From Parus major (taxonomy: Eukaryota; Chordata; Aves; Passeriformes; Paridae): a stretch of 64,000 bases of DNA. The DNA is taken from positions 8,757,069 to 8,821,068 of the forward strand of contig NC_031770.1 in the NCBI RefSeq assembly GCF_001522545.3. The letters run 5' to 3'. Shown here piece by piece: positions 1 to 11,720 of the stretch (the first letter of the stretch is position 1; every line of letters begins with the position of its first letter). The notes beneath the pieces were generated by a model. The model saw only the letters and a list, made by a program, of their open reading frames with translations, searched no databases and was not told where the DNA came from. The position numbers and the translations under genes are program-made.

Positions 1-1090
1 AAAAAAAAGAAAAGCCGCTGGGCTGCTCTGCATCCCAAGGATTGAGCTGTTGTGCCGTCTACTGGGAGACGGGAAAACTACAGCCAGAAACGCTTCCAAA
101 TGTTCTGCGAGAGAAAAGTCCAGTTTTCGGCAATTTGGAGGGGTCGGAGACGCCCAGTTGCTCAGTAGAAGAATAGCGACCCGAGACAGAAAAATCGTAG
201 AGACACTTATTTTTTTTTCCTTAGGCTACACCTGCTTAATTGTATAAAAACTCCACTTTTTTAAGTGTTTAGGATTTTATTGACTGCAGACCGTGGAGCA
301 ATGATATGGTAAAGATGGTTTGAGTTTACCCGTGCGGGGAAGTTGGACATTAGCTAAATACGTAGGAAAGAGGAATTTTATTAAAAAAAATTAATTTTTT
401 TTTTATTTTTATAAAAAAAAAGAACAAGGGGAAAGTATTTACGAATGGTTTAAAAACTTCTTCCCCGCCACCAGGCTGCAACCTGTGGGCAGAGGGAGAT
501 CCCAATCCGGGCAGCTCCCACCCCGATGATGCTCCCGGAGGGCAGCGGAGGCAATCACTTTGCTGCCAGTGCTTGGTGGAGCAGCAGGAGGGGAGTTTAA
601 GCCGGCCCAGCGTTAGTCTCGGTTTAGAGGAAGCAATGACGTTGCTGGTTTAAGTTCCCGCACCTTTGCCCGTGCCCGAGCCGCCGATGCTCCCAGGCAG
701 AAGCTGCCTAGCTGGGTAATTCCTCTTTCCCCTCTCTCTGCCCACTCGCTTCTCCGCTCCCGTGGCTCCTGGAATGCTCTTCTCAAAAATGCAAAGCTCA
801 AGAAGAGATTAAAAAAAGAGGGGGGAAAAGTTTTTGGTTTTGTTTTAAAAATAACCCCAAATCTCAAACTTCTAACATAAACCCTTGAGTTTTACGAGGC
901 GAGAGCAGCAGAAGGGCTGTGAAAAGCAAAATCTTTGTCGTATTTACAGACAGTGTCAGCAGCCGACTGGACACGCAGATAAAAATCTACTGGTCTACGT
1001 GAACTCCAAGAAATGTTTCGAAGATCTCTAAGCGCCTGTTCTCAGTCCACACTTATGGCCGCACGTAGCCTAAAAAGACGGAGACACCCA
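1..1090. promoter_or_regulatory. CpG-rich segment, probable CpG island or island shore
   Basis: CpG dinucleotides are frequent throughout (roughly forty by eye), whereas they are rare across most of the remaining window. Densest parts are 50-180, 470-780 and 890-1080. No translated frame here resembles a protein. A strong acceptor-like pyrimidine tract ending in TTAG lies at 207-224, and a TATAAAAA string at 243-250; neither can be tied to a transcript from sequence alone. The block most likely marks the flank of a promoter or first exon lying at or left of the window edge, on an unknown strand. An A/T-only tract at 375-421 interrupts it. Confidence 0.6.
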
Positions 1091-1769
1091 TGAAGCCGAA
1101 CAATAGTGGGGATTTCTTTTAATAGGTTAAATGAAGGTATAATCAAACCCTCCTGCCACTTGTGGCACACCAGCTCCTACAGCTCTTTGCCTTCAGAGCC
1201 GCTTGCCAGAGTTCAACAGAGGGTTACATTAGCCTAAAATATTCGATACTTTTCTTTTATTCTGGAGACTTTTTCCACTTCTGCTGGGCTAAATTCAGCT
1301 CCCGGTTCATCTCTGCTGGTAAAATTGCTGTCTTTGAAGGAAACAGCAACCTGCCTGATCTTTTTGTTTTTATTTTATTTTATTTTTATCAAGGAGGTAT
1401 TACGGATACTTTCCTCAGTGTACATAAAGCAGAAATTAAATGATTGAGTGTCTCTGGTGTAAGAAGTCAAAGGCCACTCTTCTAAAAAGTTGAACGAAGT
1501 ATTTTACCCTTTCAAATGAGACTGAAAATACTTGCAACATTGTACAAGAAGCAAATTAGCGAGTAACAAAATAAAATCTCAATTTGAAGCGACATAGAAT
1601 TGAATATTGGCGTCTAGCAGTACCTCGGCTGAACTAGAGCAAAGCGGAGTTCTTTCAGAGCTTTTCGATGTGATGTTTCCTTCCAAACTGATTCTCACTA
1701 TTGCTCCATTCCTATTACCTAAGTCCATCTGCAGCTCGGCTAATGAGCCCATTTACAGCATTATTTCGG
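1091..1769. other. AT-leaning spacer between two CpG-rich blocks
   Basis: CpG density drops here. The part from about 1380 to 1700 is unique, AT-rich and free of repeat signatures, and reads like conserved non-coding DNA, but no specific element can be named. A TTTTA-rich run lies at 1364-1388. No gene seen. Confidence 0.4.
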
Positions 1770-1813
1770 CGTGCCTCTGGTGCCGATCGCAGAGGATGGG
1801 CATTCATCAGAGC

Positions 1814-1839
1814 GGGGATCTGGGGCTGGGATGGGAGGG
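1814..1839 (+). other. G-quadruplex motif in CpG island
   Basis: There are five runs of three or four G (1814-1817, 1822-1825, 1828-1830, 1833-1835, 1837-1839) separated by loops of 4, 2, 2 and 1 bases. This satisfies the canonical intramolecular G-quadruplex pattern. G-quadruplexes are common near active CpG-island promoters. Confidence 0.7.
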
Positions 1840-2053
1840 AACCCGGGGCTCTCTGCAGGCTCGGAACTCCCGGAGGGGGCTCCCCGCAAACGACACCATC
1901 TAGGAAAAATCGGGGGCAAATCAATTACGCTTTATAAATTAGAAAAACAATGGAAAATGAGAAGCAAAGCCCTGCGCCCGGGAGCGCGGTGCGGGACGGG
2001 GCTCGGGGCGTTCCCGGATCCCCGAGACTGATGCCGGGCACTGAGCTGTGCCT

Positions 2054-2080
2054 GGGCTGCGAGGGGCTGGGGAGGCAGGG
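2054..2080 (+). other. Second G-quadruplex motif in CpG island
   Basis: Four G runs lie at 2054-2056, 2063-2066, 2069-2072 and 2078-2080, with loops of 6, 2 and 5 bases. It lies on the same strand as the motif at 1814. Confidence 0.6.
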
Positions 2081-2169
2081 CAGCGTGTCAGGGTCCCTGC
2101 AAACCCCGTCCCGAGAGATCCCGGCTGCCCGTGGCTCCCCCCAGGACAGCTCCGACCGCTGCTATCTGC

Positions 2170-2290
2170 ATCAGGGGGTGTATTATCACAGGCTTTTGCA
2201 TAATTGCATATTGACTTTACTAAATGGATCTGCGGAGCTATTTAAACATCCCTCTCTTCCACCCGCAAACAATTCTCTCGGCAAGAAAGA
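2170..2290. promoter_or_regulatory. Octamer-like (POU) and AT-rich regulatory element at the island edge
   Basis: Two direct copies of TTGCATA occur at 2196-2202 and 2204-2210, eight bases apart. They form overlapping octamer-like and POU half-site sequences, followed by an AT-rich stretch with a TATTTAAA string near 2240. The short AT-rich patch stands out because it sits inside GC-rich island DNA. POU-factor binding is inferred from the site sequence only. Confidence 0.4.
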
Positions 2291-2560
2291 AAAAAAAAAA
2301 ATTAGTGCGGGAGTGGGGGGAGCTGCGAAAGAGCTTCCAGTTGTTCTTGCTCCTTCATTTTGCAGCGTTTCTTTGGGCACAAGTGGCTCAGCTGTGAGCG
2401 CTTTGGACCCGACTCGGTGCACACGAGTGCGGGGAAGCAGAGAGGACCTGCAGTAGCGTGGGTGACAGCAGCATGGGTAGCTGTCATTCACTTTGGGGTC
2501 TGGGAGCTGGGTATATGTGCCTCTCTGAGCTCCCGCGGACAATTTTTGGCCAGCTGTGAT

Positions 2561-3320
2561 GGCTGTGAGAAAAACCTCTATGGGTACGTGTGTGTGCATG
2601 CACAATGAAGGACTGCCCTAAGGACAAGTCGGGAAAAACCTTCCTTGTTGACTCTTTTTAAAACTTCCCTTAGAGCAGAGGAAGTCAAACGTGGCACCCC
2701 CCTTTCCCTACACCTCCCCACTCACAGCAGAATCCCACAAGCCGTATCAGCCCCACACCAGAAGGCCGGGATTTGCTCCAAGAATAGGTGTGCCCATCCC
2801 ACTGCCGCCCCTCTCCATCCTGCAGCAGCAGCTGCCCTCGCCCTTGAGCCCTGTAGGGGAAAGTGGCCTCCTCCCTCACCAAGGCTGGGTCCCCAAGGCA
2901 GCAGCTGTGAGACACAGACAGGGAAGAGGGGAAAAAAGTGAAGGAGAGAAGGAAGGGAATCAGGAGGCAGTGAAAGCTGCACTTTCCTCCAAGCAGAGCA
3001 AGCATCCCCTCGGAGGGGCCCCAGACCCAGGAGCTGCCTCCCGAGCCCTGGGCCTCCCACAAGGCAGCAGCAGCATCTCCTCCTCCTCCTCTGCAGCCAC
3101 GGTGGGGGCAGCCCCTCAGCCTGACTTGGCCCCTGAATTCCCTGTGCAGGCCTTGCGGGTCTGCAGTGAGGGGACAGAGATGCACAGGGGCTGGGCCAGG
3201 CCAAGGCACTGGTTTCAGATGGGAAACTCCACTGGTCCAGGGATTCCGAGCATCCTTCATAATGATGTGATGGGAATGGTCACTTTCTGTGGCTTGGTTA
3301 AAAGGTTCATATAAAAGGTC
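2561..3320. other. GC-rich, CpG-poor non-coding stretch with a long chance open frame
   Basis: GC content remains high but CpG falls off, consistent with an island shore. A 207-codon open frame runs on the plus strand (2691-3314), and 191- and 160-codon frames overlap it on the minus strand. None shows a domain, conserved motif or signal peptide. The serine run in the plus frame comes from a GCA/TCC triplet patch at 3064-3094. Open frames on both strands at once indicate stop-poor GC-rich sequence rather than a gene. Confidence 0.6.
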
Positions 3321-6230
3321 TGCTGGGATCTGCAGCTCTCCAAAGGAAACTGCAGTCAGAATAATCCACCAAGATTTATCAAGAGAATGTTTGCTTCCAG
3401 CTTACCCCACTAAGGCACTATTTTTACCTTGAGGATGCTAGCTTTGCTTAAAAAGCTGTAATTACACTTTAAAAAAATGCTTTCCTGCTCTTATCCTCAA
3501 CTTAGTTGTGGGAAGAAGACACAAAATCAGATAGATATCCAGACTCTGGAAAGGAAGTACTTTTTACGTGTAAGCAAAGAAACATCTCATAGAATCACTA
3601 ACTCAGCTCTCCTGCAATGCCATTTCCTTGCATTTAGCAGAATTTAGATCAATTGATTACTCTATTAGCTAAAAGGGCTTTGAGGAGAACTATCCCACAT
3701 TTAACATTTTTAGTTCAGATTTCTAAAGATATTTTGTCTTTTCTCTCAACATAACAGTGACCACAGTCCATTGAAAGTCTGGCACCTAATTTCTGCAAGA
3801 GATATAAACCATCTTCAGTGAATGTGGACATTAAGTCCCATTTTAGGAGTTTCCAACCAGACAACCCTTATTGCAAGTCACTGGGATTAAGTTCCCAAGT
3901 AATGTTTTGAGAAGGGTTCTATCTGAAGGCAGATATGCCTCACAGCACATGTAGATATGACCAAAGTAGCTCTGAATCCTTCTGTGGTGGAGCTAATTAA
4001 AGCATGTCAGAAGGCTCTACCCACCCAAGCAGTTCCCTGGGGATTCTGGGGACACTGACTTCTTTGCCTCACCCCTCTCCTTGCCTCAAAACACTACTTT
4101 TATGACTCTGCAGATGCAAACATGACCAGAACAGAGTCAAGTTTATGAGACACCATGCAGAGGCACAAAACCATCTATTGCTTCAGTCCCCCTCTTCATT
4201 TGTAACATCCCTTTCAGTGTGATCTTCCTCAAGTGTGTCCCCTGAAAAGGGACCACTCACAGAAATAATGTGTGACAGCTCGTGGCTTAGGGGGTGCCAC
4301 TGTAGCAGCTGAACATCTTATGAGCATCTGTGCTTGACAGGAAATCCTCATTCCACGACAGAGCACTTGAAACACAGAAAGTTTTCAAGGGCCTCAACCA
4401 AAAAATCGTGATGGTGCAAGAAGCAAAGGCAAGATGCTTTGCCCCTTGAGCCTCTGCTGTAAGACAAGCTGTTCCCACCCCTTTCTTCATTAACTCATAA
4501 ACAGAAACTTTGGACCTTGCCCAGATCTCTTCCCCCCACAGAATATCTTGCATTAAATTATTTTTCCAATATCATCCAAGATCATATTTTTCCTTTTATG
4601 TTTCCAAGTTGAAGTTTATTATAGTTGTCTACATTGCTGATTAGCTGTAACCCTTTCTGTTATTTTCCTGTCCTTGCTACTATTTGAAACACTTCTTACT
4701 TGGATCCCCTTCAAATTTTATTACTGTACTGCTCACCTAATTTTTGTACCAAGCCCATTCTGCCTTGCATTTATTGTCACCAAACTTGAGGACACAGCTG
4801 TTCCCTCTCCTCTGCTGACCAGATCCACTTTTTTCCCATTCTTTTCCATACACACTTCACCTCTCTGCTGACGAAGAGACCCTTGCTGGTTTTACCCAGT
4901 GCCAGCCACATTGTCCTTACCATTAGTGTTACATTTCTAGTTATTCTTGCTTCTTCCCAAAGCCTTTGAAGTCGTGTAGAGACAATTTGATTCATTAGTA
5001 CTCTCAGCCTTGCAGTAACTCTAGCTTCTGCTTCAGTTTCTCTATTAGAAGCACATGTTGGGTCTGTAACTTAGGGGGAAAGCTCCACCCTCTGACTTCC
5101 CCACACAGTTCAAATTCTCTTCTGCCTCACTGAACTCGAAGGACTGGTGGCTTTCTGCCCTGGGTTTCCATACCTGGGGATGCCACCTCCTCCTCCTCCC
5201 TCCCTCCTGGTATGACAAACTCGTGAGCAATATGTTTTCCCTTTCTGAGTGTCTCCACACTACAGGCTTTGACAGCAGTTGCATATATTTGCAGCTCTCT
5301 TCACATTTTTTCAGAGGAGCTGCAATTATCCCATATATTTCCTTACTGGCAAAATGTAGGCTGTGCCCCATCGGCAGCACTTCACTAGATGCCCTTATGT
5401 CACCTTTGTTGTCCTTGTTGGGTCGGGAGGTAGGTAACACCTCATTTCTTCTTCTGGCCTTTGGGATGCAGGGCCAGGCTCCTCCCTGAGGGACCACTTG
5501 AAAGAATCTCTTGCCCTCTTGACTCAGGTGACTCCTCCCAGAGCTGTGTGCCACTTAATACTCTCCAAAAGTGGCAGTGCTGGCACCAAGAATATACAAT
5601 TTGGCTTGACACACATTCCTTGCTTGGTCTTCTGGTCTGCCCTGCTGCTGTGCTGTGTCCCACAGAGGGTGTTCACCTTCACTGATTGCTTTTTCACTGC
5701 CCAAGGGGTTTGTGTGTTCCTCCAAACACACACCAAGAATATCACAAGCAACCACTAGCTCTCACAGGAACTTTACCTCATAAATGTGTTAAAAACCCCC
5801 AGTGTTTCAAGAGACCTCCTAAGAAACTCCATCACGGGACCACTTGCTGCTCTGGGCATGTAGTTTATTCCATTCCCTCTTTCCACTTTCCAGAGCTTTT
5901 CATAAAGTTCTTCTTACCTGTCTGTCTCTTAATATAGATTTTGTTTAGGATGCCAAGCCAGCCTGCCTCATGTTTTCCCTTGGATCTGTTCCCTGCTCCC
6001 AGCCAAGGTTGCCTGTGGATCCTGCTTTGAAGTTCTTCTGTGACACATTTGCTGCCGCTGGTGACTCTTCCCTTGGCTGACGTCACCTCGGGGGTCCCTC
6101 TCCAGCAGGCTGAGAATCACACAGCAGCTTTGATCAAAATCAAATCCATTGACAAGTGCCCAATGAGCCGGCACAAACAGACCCACAGGTTTCTAGACAA
6201 AACTAGCTGACGTGAAAATATGCCAGTTTT
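3321..6230. other. Unique non-coding DNA, nothing specific seen
   Basis: This is mixed-composition sequence without CpG islands, recognisable transposons or coding signals. The open frames here (up to 169 codons at 5045-5554, minus strand) overlap frames on the opposite strand and match no family I know. A short string at 3589-3598 resembles the reversed CR1 tail but is too short to call. Confidence 0.6.
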
Positions 6231-6440
6231 AACTTCAGCTGAGTTCTTAACCTAGCTAAGGTGAACACAGAATAAAAAAAAAAATATAATAAAATTTCGA
6301 TTTGCGAGCACTTTCTGATTGTTTAGCTCAAATTAATCTCTCATCATCAAAATCGATGTTAAGATCAGGTTAAATCAAAGTGTTCATACAGTGATTTATC
6401 CCTGTGTTTTAGAAAGAGAACCTAAAATTACACTTCAAAT
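6231..6440. promoter_or_regulatory. AT-rich candidate regulatory element with TCF/LEF-like site
   Basis: The block begins with an A-rich run at 6272-6295 and continues with unique AT-rich sequence. It contains an ATCGAT core near 6351 and an ATCAAAG string at 6374-6380 that fits the TCF/LEF core. It has no repeat signature or open frame. The function is inferred from composition and motif only. Confidence 0.25.
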
Positions 6441-7600
6441 AATTTTTCTGTTTAGAAAAGGCCTTTTTCTAGAGACCAGCTGGGCCCTGATTATGAATGC
6501 TGTTCAGCTCCAGCAGGTCTGGGTGAAGACAGTGGAAGCAGATGGATCTCAGTGATGCTGGAAATCAGACTCAGTCTCAGCACCTAGGGCAATTCAGCCT
6601 GCACATCCTTCAACCCCCAAGAAAAGCCAGCTCTCAGTGGCTGTCCTGAGGAGCTGAAGTGGGCAGTCTTCATGTTAGAAAAGTTCATTTTTCTTTCTCA
6701 TATCTTGAGACTCCACATGTGTTTGTGAAGTTACTTTCCTGAATCCAATAAGCACAGCAGTTGTCTAGAGTAAAAATAAGGGATTTCAGCCCAGAAGATT
6801 ACCTCCACTTTACTGAGTTTTTCCCTTTCAAGTACTTATTGATGGCTATGGCAAATCATCTTCAAATGAAGGAAAGAAGGAAAGAAGGGAGTTTTTGCAG
6901 CCAGCTGACCTTGTGCAATCTGTGTTTTCTTTAAAATTTCCAGTCCTCCCACAAGGAGGACTATTCCAACCTCAGACAAGCTGTGGAAAACAGTTTGAAA
7001 TAAAATACATTTGAAGCATTAGGGAAGTACCTTGTCTATGTGCTCAGTTCTTCACTTCCCAGCCACTTCCCAAGAGGTTTGCTGTGGCATCCTGAATCCA
7101 TGTGCATGCCAGATGTGCACTGGCACTTGTACCCATGCCACCATCCTCCTTCCTATGCAGTTATCCATCATCCCACCAGCTTCTCACCTGTAGGAGGGGA
7201 TAACCTGAATTTATTTTGGTACTGTCTTTTTTTTTAAAATTTGTTTTCTTTGCTGTTGAGCCTGTAATTTAGTTTTGTTGCCATAAAGAGTTAAGCCCAG
7301 AAAGGAAAGCTATGAAACAATCCCTAGAGGTATTTGACTGTATTTTTACAGTGACCAGGTTTTAATATTCAGGTTTTCTTTTTCCCCCAAGACCCAGAGA
7401 AATGATGGGTTATCAGATACCACTGGGATCACTGTTAGAACTGTTCTCTTGCCAAAAAGAGGGTGCAAGCTTTCATGGTGGGAAGAAAGGTCTGGAATAA
7501 AGAGAATTTGAGCTCCAGCATCATGAGGCATCAGATAATCAACCTGGTCCCTTCACTTTCTCACCCAGTGGGATCTTATTCCCAGGCTGGTTTTATGTCA
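6441..7600. other. Unique non-coding DNA
   Basis: No gene or transposon was recognised. A short impure GGAAA-type purine repeat lies at 6868-6890. Confidence 0.55.
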
Positions 7601-7760
7601 GCACAGGGACACAAAGGCAGAATTTATGTCCACTAGTGTGCATTAACTCCTGTCCTAAGCAGTACTAATTACCGCTAATTATGTGGGACAGTGTTAATTC
7701 TTTTAGCAGCATTATCGCTGGCCTTACACTTCTGCAAGTGCCTTTGGGTGAGGCAGCTCA
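7601..7760. promoter_or_regulatory. Candidate homeodomain-bound element
   Basis: Two TAATTA cores (7666-7671 and 7676-7681) are spaced exactly ten bases apart, about one helical turn, and a TTAATT core follows at 7694-7699. The surrounding sequence is unique and CpG-poor with no repeat features. Paired TAATTA sites on one face of the helix are typical of vertebrate developmental enhancers; binding and activity are inferred. Confidence 0.4.
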
Positions 7761-10120
7761 CTTTGAAGAGATATTTATGTGGGGAACAGAAATAGAGTAG
7801 CTAATACACTGTAAATTTACACCACTGGATAGCAGGCTTTAAAGGAGGTCTTTGGGCACAAAGACAGACAAACTCTTGAGTAAGAACTACTCAATAGAAA
7901 AGGTGGCAGGATCACCCTGTGTGATCTTGGGAGAGTAATTATCATCTGGAGTTTTTCTTCTGTAAAATTGGAAAAATAATATGTCCCTAACCCTCTCGAG
8001 GGTATAATATTTATTTTCTCTGCCTTGCCAATCATTCTCCTTGCTTTTAAAAAATATTCTCCAAACCCTAATTGTTTTTATGTGTTTGCAGTATAAGCCA
8101 TAAAAGACATAAACCCATCATATTTTTCTATACTGTATTTTCCCCATTGTGCTGTACTGTTAACACTAGCACTTTGCTGTGCAGAGGCTCGGCTATTTGC
8201 TGAAAGGATGAATTAAGATACCTAAAATGCTTCAGCATCTTGGCTGAGTGGCACTGCAGAGCTGGAAGGTATCATTAGACCAAATGGCTCTTTTCTGCAG
8301 GAGTGAGAAGCCCAGATATTTTTCAGAGGATTAAGGAAAACCAGTTCACGTTCCTCTGTGACCTCCGTCCTGCAAATATTGGGCAAGAGGCCACAGCTTT
8401 GAATCACTAAAGTCCCTTCACTCCTTTGGCCTGGGTGTTTCTCTCCTGACTGGGATGTCAGCATTCATCTTGGGAAGCCAGGAGAGAGCAGATGACCCCA
8501 GTCCACCCCAGCATCAGCATCTCTGCAGTTTAGCTTGGTGCTTTTCCTTCCACAGTCTGCACAGTCACCATGAGTACTCAGCAACATGGTCCTGGATGAT
8601 TTTGTTGATGTGGCTGTCTCCTCCAGCAAGAGCACTAAGTCAGGAGGCTTTGCTGTTAGACCATCACTGTCTGGTCCCTTTGACCCCAACAAGGGGCTGG
8701 TGCTCACCAGTCAGTCAGATCCATGGGGAAAGGCCAAAAATCATCACATGGTGTCCTGCCAGGCAGCAGAGCTGCTGCTCCACATAACCCGTGCATGCAT
8801 CAAGCCAGGCTGGCTCTGCCTTTGAGGGTTTCCCATCTTTGGAAGGAGCCTTGCCCTTGGTTTCCTCCTGCAGTCTCACTGGCTGTCAGTGATATTTTTT
8901 CAGCCTCTCCCATTGCTGGCATTTCTCAGGTTTGCTTTTGCCTGGTTCCTGAGCAGGCAGATGTGGCAGCACAGTGCCTGAGAGCCTGCTCCTGCAGTGC
9001 TGGGGCACTGGTGATCTCTGGGGCTTCAGAGATGATCTCCACATGCTCCTTAAGACACCCCAAAGAGATGCTTCTCCCCTTCCAGAAGTAGTTGGCTGGG
9101 ACACCCTTTCCACTCACCACACTGGCAATAACCATTCCAGCCTTTTTTGCTGCTCATGCAGCGATGCCCTTGTCAGACTTGGGGGTCTCTAACCCTAGGC
9201 AAGGTGCATCTTCTCCAGGCTACTTTCTCCAGACCCATGTACTATATTTGGGCTTGGTTTCATCCTTTCCCTGACCATTTGGCCATTTCAAATAATTTTT
9301 CTGAGCATTTCTCTCAACATTATGTTCAGTAAACTGGAATCAGAAGCACCACAAATGGCTTTTTAAGTAAGTTATCTTTATATCTGCAGACGGATGCCAA
9401 AGTTCTTGACCCTGAATAAAGCAATTTTCCATCTGCTTTTATGTTTTTTAGGTGAAAGAACAGGAGTCTTTTTTGTCCAAATACAGCAACACAGAAATAT
9501 GCATCAGTGCTGGGCCTGGACATTTGGCTGTCTCCTCCTCTGCCTTCCCTGCCTCCTTTTACAAATAATAGGCAACATTTGGCCTTTGCAATCAAAATGA
9601 ACTTTTGCACTCTCTTCTATCTCAATTCCTAAAGTATTAGACTAAATAAAAAAAAAAATAAATAAAAAAAGGAGGGAGACTGCACTTTCACTGTGCTTTC
9701 AGCAAGTTATTTTTCTTTTCCACTTTTCTCTGTTTGCAGATGATGCTTTCTCACAGAAGTTGCCTGCAAAGCAGCACCTGAAAAGGCTCAGGTGAGGGGA
9801 ACAGAACAGCTTATCCTCTCTTTTCCCTCAGTTTTAACTCACTTACAAATACACTGACTTGATTTACGGAGCTGTAAGAAGTGGGACTGACCTCTGTCCT
9901 TCCCTACTCCCTGCTGAAGAGCCAGGGAGAGACAAGCAGCTTCAGACCAAGAGGCTTGTTGGTTTGGGTTCATCCACAGCAGCTGTCAGACAGCTCTCAC
10001 TGAAGCTCCCCATCCTTTCAAAACCATCACAGCTTTCTACTTCACATAGAAATATGCAGCAGTTCCACTTGTATAAAACCTGCATGAATAAAAATTTAAT
10101 CTAAGGCTATCACTGCTCTA
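7761..10120. other. Non-coding DNA; open frames judged spurious
   Basis: The part 8040-8220 is AT-rich and unique and could belong to a regulatory element. From 8450 to 9600 the sequence is more GC-balanced and many short frames overlap on both strands, none with a recognisable product. An A/T-rich simple run lies at 9646-9672. Confidence 0.5.
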
Positions 10121-10429
10121 ACAGCAATAATTTCTCTTAAAGGCTCAATACAAAGAATACTAAATACTGTCTATAAATAAGATTGTATTTAATAGAGGAG
10201 AGAAGCAATTTAATAAGCTTACTAGTAAAATCTTCCCTGCCACTTTCAACCCCAATATAGGTCTTTTTTTTCCTGAGCAAAACTGGCTTGTAACAAGGAA
10301 AACTCAGGCCCCAGTAAACTGTGATTTTTTTTTTTTAAGGTGAAGTCATTCAATTCAAGCTTTCCTGTCCAAAAGGAAGAGGAAAAATATCTACTTAAAG
10401 GAAATATTAGTTAATCAGAGGACATCCCT

Positions 10430-10640
10430 TTCATAATAGAAGCTACTAGGGGATTTTAAAGCACATTCTAATTATAATAGTTCCCTAATTATCTGCCTAA
10501 CATCTCATTTTTCTGTCTAATCCCACTTTTAATTATAGAGTACCTTTTTTTGCCCATCACACAACTGAAGTACTCTATTTTACTGAAAATAAATCCTTTT
10601 AACTGGCGATGTCAGAGAAGAAATATTGTCACTGCACCCA
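10430..10640. promoter_or_regulatory. Candidate enhancer with homeodomain and OTX-type sites
   Basis: Within 67 bases there are three TAATTA cores (10469-10474, 10486-10491, 10530-10535) and one TAATCC core (10518-10523), the preferred site of K50 homeodomains such as OTX, PITX and GSC. The flanks are unique and AT-rich. The density is higher than in neighbouring DNA by eye, although AT-rich composition raises the chance rate. Confidence 0.4.
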
Positions 10641-11150
10641 GGAACGTGCATGCTGTCTGGGAGGGAAATGCCTTGCCAGTGGTTTTGGATAAAGCACCTG
10701 GATGTGCCCTTTAGAGACATTTAAAGCTTTCCAGGTTTTCTCAGGTAGAAGAAAAATGCTCTAAATAACACTGGGCTCTGCAACTGTGTCTGGCTGCAGA
10801 AGTTTTCACATATTTGGCTTTGTTTTCCAAACTCTTGCAGCTTGGCCTCCCTACCAGCGATGCTCGATGGGATCCCTGCCACCAGCTGATGGTGGAATGA
10901 GACTTGGCCTTTGAACCAAGCCAGCATGCAATTTGCAGAAAGGAAGCAATATTTGAGCTGTGTTATCTGTGAGCATCTGGTCATCAAGATCTCGCTCGGT
11001 GATAAGTGAGCCAAGAGGAAACGCAATGGAGGGGGGAGAGGAAATCCCGCACGCAGGGTTCCTGTTTCCAGCCCCGCCATCAGCTTCCTGCCCTATCCTC
11101 CGGCAAACCTCGGCTCTCCACTTCCCCAGAATGGAAAAAAAAATAAAAAT
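10641..11150. other. Non-coding DNA between two candidate elements
   Basis: Mixed composition with a CpG-containing patch at 10990-11055. No coding signal; the 119-codon minus-strand frame (10721-11080) has no recognisable domain. Confidence 0.5.
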
Positions 11151-11720
11151 TACCCTTCAGGGAAGTTGTCAGGCTTAATGGATGTTTATAAATCACTCGA
11201 ACAAAAGGTGCTATGTCAGTGAAAAGTACTCATCCCGATGATTATTCAAATGCTCATTAAAATGCGTTTTGCTCTATCCTTTCCCTTGGTTTGTGTGGGA
11301 GGCAATTGAAAGATTTAGTCTTTGTGGGAAAGCGGGAGAGCTCGAGCACTTTCCTTTGGGTGTGGGAGCGGCAAGTTTGGGGAGTTAAGGACCTTTGGCA
11401 TGCAGGTAGGGTTTCATCCAAGGCCTTCAGGCTCCCATCCAGGCTGCAAGCTCTGACAGACCCAGGACTGGCAAGTTCCCTCCAGGAAGACAAGCCAGCG
11501 ATTAATGGTACCAACCCCTGCTCAAATTTGCATGTATCATTTCCTTAGCTTTGCTCCTGACGGAATTAGGGATCATCCTTTAGTGAAAATTATTCTTAAT
11601 GTGTATTTAAGCATTAAAAATGAATATGCGTGTGTGATAAAACTTAGGGAATAATTTATAAACAGCTAACGTAACGTGAGATATGGAAGAGCTGGCTGCC
11701 CTGCAAACCTGTGCAAATGC
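11151..11720. promoter_or_regulatory. Candidate conserved regulatory block
   Basis: The two sub-blocks at 11160-11280 and 11560-11700 are unique, AT-rich and repeat-free. The second contains ATTTAAGCATTAAAAATG-type homeodomain-rich sequence, an AATAATTTATAAAC string at 11650-11663 and a TAACGTAACG string at 11667-11676 resembling bZIP sites. This composition is typical of deeply conserved vertebrate non-coding elements, but conservation was not tested. Confidence 0.35.

Larger units (their letters stand above)
1770..2560. promoter_or_regulatory. CpG island
   Basis: This is the most CpG-dense part of the window. The stretch 1975-2035 is almost entirely G and C with about ten CpGs, and density stays high to about 2530. 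Several long open frames cross it on both strands, as expected when GC-rich DNA lacks stop codons; none has a recognisable domain. In vertebrates such islands usually coincide with promoters or with Polycomb-regulated developmental loci. No initiator, start codon context or splice donor could be assigned, so strand and transcript are unknown. Confidence 0.75.

Noticed and set aside
243..250. TATAAAAA string as a TATA box
   Set aside because: No initiator or transcript start can be placed downstream, and A/T-rich strings are frequent nearby.
2691..3314. Longest open frame of the window (207 codons, plus strand)
   Set aside because: It lies in stop-poor GC-rich DNA with long frames on the opposite strand too, is proline- and serine-rich by composition, and has no recognisable domain or signal.
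3589..3598. CATAGAATCA string as a reversed CR1 tail
   Set aside because: Only ten bases match and no further CR1 sequence follows.
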